Assembly: GCA_035627955.1 (NCBI GenBank)
Contig: DASPKU010000003.1
Coordinates: 54,464 to 118,463 of the forward strand
Origin: Phycisphaerales bacterium
GTDB lineage: Bacteria; Planctomycetota; Phycisphaerae; Phycisphaerales; UBA1924
Direction of reading: 5' to 3'
Length of the DNA stretch: 64,000 nt
A model generated the notes under the pieces. The model worked only from the letters and a program-made list of their open reading frames with translations. It searched no databases and was not told the DNA's origin. Below are positions 59,231 through 64,000 of the stretch, in pieces. A program made the position numbers and the translations under genes. The first letter of the stretch is position 1, and each line of letters opens with the position of its first letter.

Positions 59231-59599
59231 TCAGTAATCGTAGCCGCTGTAGTACCGCCGCTCCACCACCACGCTCGGACGCGGGCGGTAGTAGTGCCGC
59301 TCGTAGTACACCGTGCTCGGCTCGGAGTAGTAGTACGTGTTGCCGCCGTAGTACGCCGGGCGCGAGGCGTTGCGGGCGTTCTGGTCGCCGATGATGGCGC
59401 CGCCCAGGCCGCCAGCCACCGCGCCGATCACGGCGCCCTTGCCGGCGTTGCCCGACAGGCTGCCGATCGCGAGCCCCGACAGGGCGCCCAGGCCCGCGCC
59501 GCTCGCACCGCCCTCGAGGGCGTTGCTGCAGCCGGTCAGGGCGAACGCGGACGTCAGGGCGGTCGCGGCCAGGGCGAATGTGCGGGTCGTCTTGTTCAT
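59231..59599 (-). CDS. Glycine-zipper lipoprotein
   Basis: A 122-residue lipoprotein: FALAATALTSAFALTGCSNA contains a lipobox LTGC. The mature part is a glycine zipper (GGASGAGLGALSGLAIGSLS, then GNAGKGAVIGAVAGGLGGAI), expected to form membrane-associated helices as in Rickettsia 17-kDa-like and OmpA-associated lipoproteins. A tyrosine-rich tail follows (YYGGNTYYYSEPSTVYYERH). ATG 59599 is preceded by an AGGAGCAGCC ribosome-binding site. It lies downstream of an AT-rich region with a possible -10 box. A role in outer-membrane structure or stress response is inferred. Confidence 0.82.
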   Translation of the reverse strand: MNKTTRTFALAATALTSAFALTGCSNALEGGASGAGLGALSGLAIGSLSGNAGKGAVIGAVAGGLGGAIIGDQNARNASRPAYYGGNTYYYSEPSTVYYERHYYRPRPSVVVERRYYSGYDY

Positions 59600-59674
59600 G
59601 AGGCTGCTCCTTCTTCCGTGGTTGCGCCGGGCCGCTCTCAGCGGGGCCGCGGGGCGCGGGTGCAGGCTGGTACA

Positions 59675-59710
59675 AGTATATGACGTACCAACTTAAACGA
59701 TTGTTCCATA
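59675..59710 (-). promoter_or_regulatory. Possible promoter of the glycine-zipper gene
   Basis: On the minus strand a good -10 box TATACT (59680-59675) follows an AT-rich stretch (CGATTGTTCCATACG complement). The corresponding -35 is weak. This is the most AT-rich segment in this part of the window. Confidence 0.3.
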
Positions 59711-59815
59711 CGAACATTGCCCGTGCATCGCGGAATTCTGCCTGTTTGTAGGGGTTCTGTGGGGTTCCCCGGGGCTGTCCGCCCAGACGTCACCCCAACG
59801 GGCAACCCAGGAAGG

Positions 59816-60607
59816 CTAGTTCCAGCTCATCCCCTTGGGCCAGTCCTGTGGCCGCTGGTCACCCGCCCGCCGTATCAGGTCCGACAGATGCTCCAGCTCG
59901 TGCATGATCAGCTTGGCGCGGCTCTGGATGCTCGCCTCTGCCAGCAGCTTGTACCGCAGCCCCTGGTCGGTGATCAGCATGAACGACACCAGCTCCAGCA
60001 GTGGGGCCGTGGGGACCTCCTCGTTCCGCACGAACTCCAGCACCGGCTCCGCGGCCACGAGCTGCGTCAGCGGCCCCTCCGCCAGCATCTCGCAGATCTT
60101 CGTGCGGACCTCCGACAGCCCCTCGGGCTCGGGCGGCGGCGGCAGACCAAGGTCCGGCTCCTCGCCGGTCTCCTCGTCCTCCTCGTCGGCCTCGATCTCG
60201 CTCACCACCATCGTGGTCGGGTCCAGCCCCACCGGCTCCAGCATCGCCAGCCGGTACAGCCGCCCCTCTTCCATCGGCAGCTCGTGGATGATCCGGGCGC
60301 GGCAGACGCCCTGCACCAGCACGTTGTAACGCCCGTCGGCGAGCTTCTCGTGCTGCACGATCTGCCCCACGCACACGGCGGGGCGCAGCGGTGGCCGCCC
60401 GTGGTAGTTCTGCTTCCACTGGTCGCCCGCGAACACCGCCATCGCGATCTGCCCGGAACCGTCGAGCGCGTGCTCCACCATTTGCCGGTAACGCTCCTCG
60501 AACACGTGCAGCGGCAGCAGCTGCTGCGGCAGGAGCGTCACGGCGTCGAGCGGGAACAGCGGCATCGCCTTGCCGAAGTTGACCTGGATGGAGTTCTCAC
60601 CTGACAT
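59816..60607 (-). CDS. LON substrate-binding domain protein
   Basis: A 263-residue protein with a LON N-terminal (PUA-like) domain and no protease domain. It shows MPLFPLDAVTLLPQQLLPLH, then VFEERYRQMVEHALDGSGQI, then RPPLRPAVCVGQIVQHEKLADGRYNVLVQGVCRARI, then an acidic insertion (EIEADEEDEETGEEPDLGLP) and a helical C-terminal half (LISDQG-like LITDQGLRYKLLAEASIQSR). Such stand-alone LON-domain proteins bind peptides or act as adaptors; the role here is unknown. ATG 60607 (MSGENSIQVNF) is used; the frame upstream to 60739 runs through GC-rich non-coding sequence. It is divergent from the thioredoxin gene. Confidence 0.88.
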   Translation of the reverse strand: MSGENSIQVNFGKAMPLFPLDAVTLLPQQLLPLHVFEERYRQMVEHALDGSGQIAMAVFAGDQWKQNYHGRPPLRPAVCVGQIVQHEKLADGRYNVLVQGVCRARIIHELPMEEGRLYRLAMLEPVGLDPTTMVVSEIEADEEDEETGEEPDLGLPPPPEPEGLSEVRTKICEMLAEGPLTQLVAAEPVLEFVRNEEVPTAPLLELVSFMLITDQGLRYKLLAEASIQSRAKLIMHELEHLSDLIRRAGDQRPQDWPKGMSWN

Positions 60608-60753
60608 TGGGTTGGGACGGGATGGTAGGGTCTGCGTTCGCACCGGGGGGCTGCCGGCGCGGGGTGATACCGGCTGGAGGCGCCCCCCGCTGCAGGCCTG
60701 CACGCTCGCGGCCGACGCCCCTTCGGGCTGACGCCGCACGCTAAGGTTCCGTC

Positions 60754-61353
60754 ATGGCACGCACCCCGTCGACGATGGCCCTGGACATCGGCACCGTGGC
60801 CCCGGACTTCACGCTACCCGACTACTCCAGCCAGGAGAGGGCGGGGCGGCTTGTCTCGCTGGCGGAGGCCGCGCAGGGCCGGCCGCTGGTGGTGATGTTC
60901 CTCTGCAACCACTGCCCGTTCGTCAAGCACGTGCGTGCGGAGATCGCCAACCTCGCCCGCAAGCTGGAGGGGCGCGTCAGCTTCGTCGCCATCAACCCCA
61001 ACGACGTCACCAACTACCCCGACGACCGCCCGGAGAAGATGATCGAGGAGGCCGCGAGCGCGGGGTACACCTTCCCGTACCTCTACGACGAGTCGCAGGC
61101 CGTCGCCAAGGCCTACCACGCCGCCTGCACGCCCGACTTCTACCTGCTCGACACTGACGGCAGGCTCCGCTACCGCGGCCAGCTCGACGACAGCCGCCCG
61201 GGCAACGGCCTGCCCGTCACCGGCAAAGACCTTCGCATCGCCATCGACGCGGTGCTCCAGAACGAGGACCCGCCGCTGCCGCAGTTCCCGAGCCTTGGCT
61301 GCAACATCAAGTGGAAGGCGGGGAACGAGCCGGAGTATTACCTCAACCCTTGA
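60754..61353 (+). CDS. Thioredoxin-fold peroxiredoxin/reductase-like protein
   Basis: A 199-residue protein of the thioredoxin superfamily. It shows GTVAPDFTLPDYSSQERAGR near the N terminus, the active-site motif LCNHCPFVKHV (C-x2-C near residues 50-53), VAINPNDVTNYPDDRPEKMI and CTPDFYLLDTDGRLRYRGQL with the cis-Pro region. It resembles the AhpC/TSA or TlpA-like group used in thiol redox chemistry. There is no signal peptide, so it is cytoplasmic. ATG 60754 is used. A thiol-dependent reductase or peroxidase activity is inferred. It is convergent with the SDR gene. Confidence 0.88.
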   Translation: MARTPSTMALDIGTVAPDFTLPDYSSQERAGRLVSLAEAAQGRPLVVMFLCNHCPFVKHVRAEIANLARKLEGRVSFVAINPNDVTNYPDDRPEKMIEEAASAGYTFPYLYDESQAVAKAYHAACTPDFYLLDTDGRLRYRGQLDDSRPGNGLPVTGKDLRIAIDAVLQNEDPPLPQFPSLGCNIKWKAGNEPEYYLNP

Positions 61354-61388
61354 GTGTCACGGCCGTGCTCCGACGGTCGTGTTTGACG

Positions 61389-62117
61389 TCACGCCCGCCC
61401 ATACGCCGACACCACCGCCCCGCGCGTCGTCTGGTTCATCGGCGAAGCCAGGAAGCAGATCGTCCTCGCCACCTCGTGCACCTTGGGCCACGTGGAGTAA
61501 TCCGCCTTGGGCATCGCCGCGCGGTTCGCGGGCGTGTCCATGATCGACGGTGCCACCGCGTTCACCCAGATGCCCTCGGGCGCGACCTCCGCCGCGAGCG
61601 ATTCGGTGAGTGCACACACCGCCGCCTTCGCCGACGTGTACGCCGTCATGTTCGCCCCCAGCGCCGGCACCAGGCCCGGACGCGACGCGGTGTTCACGAT
61701 CCGCCCGCCCGCGCCGCCCTGCCCGCGCATCGCCCGCACCGCCTCGCGGCTGCACAGGAACGCCGTAAGGACGTTCATTTCCCACTGCGCCCGGAAGTCC
61801 TGCCCTGTCACCGTGTCAATCGGCGCGTACGCGAACCCGCCCGCTACGTGCACCGACGCCCACAGCCGCGGCCCCCCGCCCGTGTCCCCGAACTGCCGGT
61901 AGAAGTCCACCGTGCTCTGCTCGTCGGTGAGGTTCACCCCCGCGACGATCCGAACGCGGTCAGAGCTCTTGTACGGGAACTTCGCCAGCTCGCTCTCTGA
62001 GAAGCACGGGATGTGGCACGTGGCCCCCTGGTCCACGAGCTGCTCGACCACCGCGGTGCCAAGCGCGCCCGTGCCGCCGGTGACGACGACGTGGAGCGAG
62101 TTGAAGTCCAGGGCCAT
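61389..62117 (-). CDS. Short-chain dehydrogenase/reductase
   Basis: A 242-residue classical SDR. The cofactor motif is VTGGTGALGTAVVEQLVDQG, the NNAG-equivalent is VHVAGGFAYAPIDTV, and the catalytic Ser-Tyr-Lys set is NTASRPG and YTSAKAAV. Further residues are APEGIWVNAVAPSIMDTPAN and a C-terminal LASPMNQTTRGAVVSAYGR. The substrate is unknown. ATG 62117 (MALDFNSLHVVVTGG) is used; the longer frame to 62156 would overlap the response-regulator stop and is less likely. It lies 32 bp after the REC-PAS gene on the same strand. Confidence 0.88.
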   Translation of the reverse strand: MALDFNSLHVVVTGGTGALGTAVVEQLVDQGATCHIPCFSESELAKFPYKSSDRVRIVAGVNLTDEQSTVDFYRQFGDTGGGPRLWASVHVAGGFAYAPIDTVTGQDFRAQWEMNVLTAFLCSREAVRAMRGQGGAGGRIVNTASRPGLVPALGANMTAYTSAKAAVCALTESLAAEVAPEGIWVNAVAPSIMDTPANRAAMPKADYSTWPKVHEVARTICFLASPMNQTTRGAVVSAYGRA

Positions 62118-62149
62118 GGCGTGTGTTCCCGCAGGCTGAACCGCGCCGG

Positions 62150-62902
62150 CTACCACCGCTCCTCATCAACAACGCCGTCGACGATCAGCATGGTGTCCAG
62201 CATCGAGACCAGCTCGTGCACAATGTAGCGGGTCTGCTTGCCGGCGCGGTCGAGGACGACGCGCCGGGTCGCGCGATCGCCCACGGGGCGGATCAGGTCG
62301 AGGCTGCCGGGCACCCCATGGTCCCACAGGATGCGGCGGAACTCCGTCGAGGCCCTCGCCTCGTCGAACGTCCGCACACCCAGCAGCCGCAGCAGCGCCG
62401 GGTTCGCATCCATCAGCTCGCCGTAGATCGTCGCCCGGTAGATGCCCACGTTCAGCCTGTCGAACAGGTTGCGGTACCGCGCCTCCAGGTCCGCCGCCTT
62501 CCGCAGCGCCGCACGGTGCGATAGCGCCCCCCGCACGGCCAGCGGCAGGCGGGCCGCGTGCCGCGCGCCCTTCAGCACGTAGTCGTCCAGCCCCAGCTTC
62601 ATCCCCTCGACCGCCACCTCCTGCGAGCCCGAATCCGTGAACATAACGATCACGGCGTCCGGCCGCAGCTCGCGGGCGGTGGCGAGCACCTTGAGCCCGT
62701 CCGACCAGCGGAGCTGAAAGTCAGTGATCATCACGTGGAAGCGGCGGCGGGAGAACTCGTCCTTGAGGCTCTCGGGGTCCCCGCACTCGATAAACCGCGC
62801 TTCCGGGAACTCGCCCGCGAGCTCGCGCAAGGCGAGGGCGCGGTCGTCGGCGCTGTCGTCAACGAGCACGATGCAGAGCGGCTGCTGTGGCTGTGTCGCC
62901 AT
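62150..62902 (-). CDS. Response regulator with REC and PAS-like domains
   Basis: A 250-residue protein. The N-terminal receiver domain has the acidic pair VLVDDSADDRAL, the phospho-acceptor Asp in ITDFQLRW, Thr/Ser in MFTDSGSQE and the Lys in YVLKGARH. A PAS-like domain (about residues 145-250) carries RYRNLFDRLNVGIYRATIYG and ANPALLRLLGVRTFDEARAS, probably sensing or dimerising. No output DNA-binding or enzymatic domain is present. It follows a stand-alone receiver and a histidine kinase on the same strand, so the three form one signalling cassette. ATG 62902 is used. Confidence 0.88.
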   Translation of the reverse strand: MATQPQQPLCIVLVDDSADDRALALRELAGEFPEARFIECGDPESLKDEFSRRRFHVMITDFQLRWSDGLKVLATARELRPDAVIVMFTDSGSQEVAVEGMKLGLDDYVLKGARHAARLPLAVRGALSHRAALRKAADLEARYRNLFDRLNVGIYRATIYGELMDANPALLRLLGVRTFDEARASTEFRRILWDHGVPGSLDLIRPVGDRATRRVVLDRAGKQTRYIVHELVSMLDTMLIVDGVVDEERW

Positions 62903-62904
62903 GG

Positions 62905-63384
62905 CTACTCGTTCACCTCCGGCACTGCCCCCATGATGAACCAGTACATGTTCAAGGTTTGTATCACCTGAACAAGACCATCGATGCTTACGGGCTTAAG
63001 AAGATATGAACTCGCCCCGAGCTCGAACGCCCGGTTGACGTCCGGGGCCTCGCGTGACGATGTCAGCACCACCACAGGCAGCCGCCGCAGCGGCGTCGGC
63101 TGCGCCCGGATCCACTCCAGCACCTCGTGCCCGTTCTTCCGCGGCATCTTCAGATCCAGCAGGAGCATCACCGGCATCGGGTTGGCCTGGCGGTCCGCGT
63201 ACGGCCCGGCCCCCGCGAGGTACTCCACCGCCTGCTGCCCATCGCGCACCACGTGCAGCGGGTTCGCCACCCTCGCCTTCTTGAACGCACGCTGGATGAG
63301 CAGGACGTCATCCTCCTCATCCTCGGCCACGAGGATCGACCCGGTGGTGGGGGGCGCTGCCGACGATGCTGTGAACTGCGTCAT
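62905..63384 (-). CDS. Stand-alone receiver (response regulator, Rcp1-like)
   Basis: A 159-residue single-domain receiver: ILVAEDEEDDVLLIQRAFKK (acidic pair), VMLLLDLKMPRKNGHEVLEW (phospho-Asp), VVVLTSSREAPDVNRAF (Thr) and SSYLLKPVSIDGLVQVIQTL (Lys). Its length and the LKMPRKNGHEVL segment match the Rcp1-like receivers that serve phytochrome-type kinases. The ATG overlaps the stop of the histidine kinase by four bases and the REC-PAS gene starts three bases after the stop, so the cassette is transcribed as one unit. It is likely a phosphate shuttle from the kinase. Confidence 0.92.
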   Translation of the reverse strand: MTQFTASSAAPPTTGSILVAEDEEDDVLLIQRAFKKARVANPLHVVRDGQQAVEYLAGAGPYADRQANPMPVMLLLDLKMPRKNGHEVLEWIRAQPTPLRRLPVVVLTSSREAPDVNRAFELGASSYLLKPVSIDGLVQVIQTLNMYWFIMGAVPEVNE

Positions 63385-63998
63385 GCCGCTTCTCCGCTTG
63401 GGAGCTCGAACCAGAACGTGCTGCCCGCGCCGGGGGCCGACTCCAGGCCCACCCGCCCGCCCATCCGCTCCACCCCCTTGCGCACGATCGCCAGGCCGAT
63501 GCCCGTGCCGGGATACGTGCGGTCGTCGTGCACGCGCTGGAAGATCCCGAACAGCCGCGATTGCGCCTCCTTCGGGATGCCGATGCCGTTGTCCTCGAAC
63601 CAGAGCCGAATGCCGTCGTCCGTGACCTCGCTCCAGATCCGCACGCGCGGCAGCCGGCCGGGCGCGACGAACTTCACCGCGTTGTCGAGCAGGTTGGTGA
63701 TGCACTGCGTCAGCGACGCCTCGTGGCCGCGCACCGGCTCGAACCTCCCCTCCACGAAGATCTCCGCGTTCGGCGCCTGCAGCTCGGGGCGTTCGTCGAT
63801 GATCTGCCGCAGCAGTTGCTCGACGTCGACGCGATTGAGCGCCACCGGCTGCCGCGTCACGCGCGTGTAGGTGAGCACGTCCTGAATCAGCCGGTCCAGC
63901 CGGCTGGCCGCGTTGATTGTTTTCTTGAGCAGCTCCTGCTCCTGCGGGCCGAGCTTGTCGCCCGCGTCGGCGAGCACGATCTGCGAGAATCCCTGGAT
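63381..63998 (-). CDS. Sensor histidine kinase, C-terminal part (gene continues beyond the right edge)
   Basis: The 3' part of a gene whose start lies outside the window; about 205 residues are visible. The dimerisation helix is seen as QGFSQIVLADAGDKLGPQEQ...LKKTINAASRLDRLIQDVLT, so the phospho-acceptor His lies just beyond the edge. The HATPase_c domain has the N box CITNLLDNAVKF, G1 FEDNGIGIPKEAQSRLF, and G2 GTGIGLAIVRKGVERMGGRV. It is typical of bacteriophytochrome-like or PAS-containing kinases with Rcp1-type partners, but the sensory domains are not visible. It overlaps the receiver gene by four bases. Confidence 0.9.
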   Translation of the reverse strand: MQGFSQIVLADAGDKLGPQEQELLKKTINAASRLDRLIQDVLTYTRVTRQPVALNRVDVEQLLRQIIDERPELQAPNAEIFVEGRFEPVRGHEASLTQCITNLLDNAVKFVAPGRLPRVRIWSEVTDDGIRLWFEDNGIGIPKEAQSRLFGIFQRVHDDRTYPGTGIGLAIVRKGVERMGGRVGLESAPGAGSTFWFELPSGEAA

Positions 63999-64000
63999 CG

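Overview
The window is high-GC DNA that most resembles a member of the Planctomycetota, probably class Phycisphaerae. This rests on several features seen together: a DUF1559-like pseudopilin with the [18 protein letters not shown] leader, four secreted proteins ending in dockerin-like EF-hand doublets (GTDQDIEAFF), a secreted protein with an LEDRRVLA-type N-terminal motif, a PEP-CTERM-like sorting tail, a CxxCGYDLRG zinc ribbon, and many families of short palindromic repeats between and inside genes. No taxonomic search could be run.

Layout. 0-5.9 kb: end of a membrane protein, a phosphomannomutase/phosphoglucomutase, two MITE-like repeats around a zinc-ribbon relic, and a large secreted dockerin-type protein. 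6-8.1 kb (minus): thiS, thiG and a zinc-ribbon membrane protein (thiazole synthesis). 8.3-16.6 kb (plus): a repeat-built surface protein, a rhodanese, the elongation pair PBP2-RodA, a HAD phosphatase and rsmG, which overlaps a DinG-type helicase (to 18.8 kb). 18.8-23.6 kb is repeat-rich: REP-like hairpins, gmhA, a 40-bp palindrome array, a pseudopilin with a long structured leader, a RidA protein, and a REP-associated tyrosine transposase (RAYT) bracketed by hairpins. 23.6-36.1 kb: recQ, an STN-like secreted protein, a DUF6065 protein, a dockerin-type protein, tRNA-Thr(CGT), hflX, proS, another dockerin-type protein and a small membrane protein. 36.1-42.4 kb: carB carrying in-frame repeat insertions, nbaC-trpG, and a DUF433/DUF5615 toxin-antitoxin pair. 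42.5-46.8 kb (minus): an envelope operon (EF-hand membrane protein, secreted protein, VIT/vWA protein, lipoprotein). 47-48.6 kb: a 3-hydroxyacyl-CoA dehydrogenase and a second HUH transposase with its own nested inverted hairpins. 48.8-55.7 kb: a PEP-CTERM-like protein, an S10 carboxypeptidase coupled to a degenerate QueC-like protein, a periplasmic coiled-coil protein and a 14-repeat cysteine-rich protein. 55.9-59.1 kb: a tightly coupled operon (OppB-type permease, ECF sigma factor, TPR, RecX, lipoprotein). 59.2-64 kb: glycine-zipper lipoprotein, LON-domain protein, thioredoxin, SDR, two response regulators and the 3' part of a histidine kinase.

The main signal beyond ordinary genes is the repeat economy. 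Two different Y1 (HUH) transposases each sit between their own hairpins, and in both cases the stop codon lies inside a flanking hairpin. Related hairpins with covarying stems occur elsewhere in the window. Other palindromic repeats are inserted in frame in carB, the VIT/vWA gene and the dinG-like gene, and one forms the last residues of HflX. A second signal is a candidate structured RNA of about 240 nt, closed by a perfect 10-bp stem, in the leader of the pseudopilin gene.
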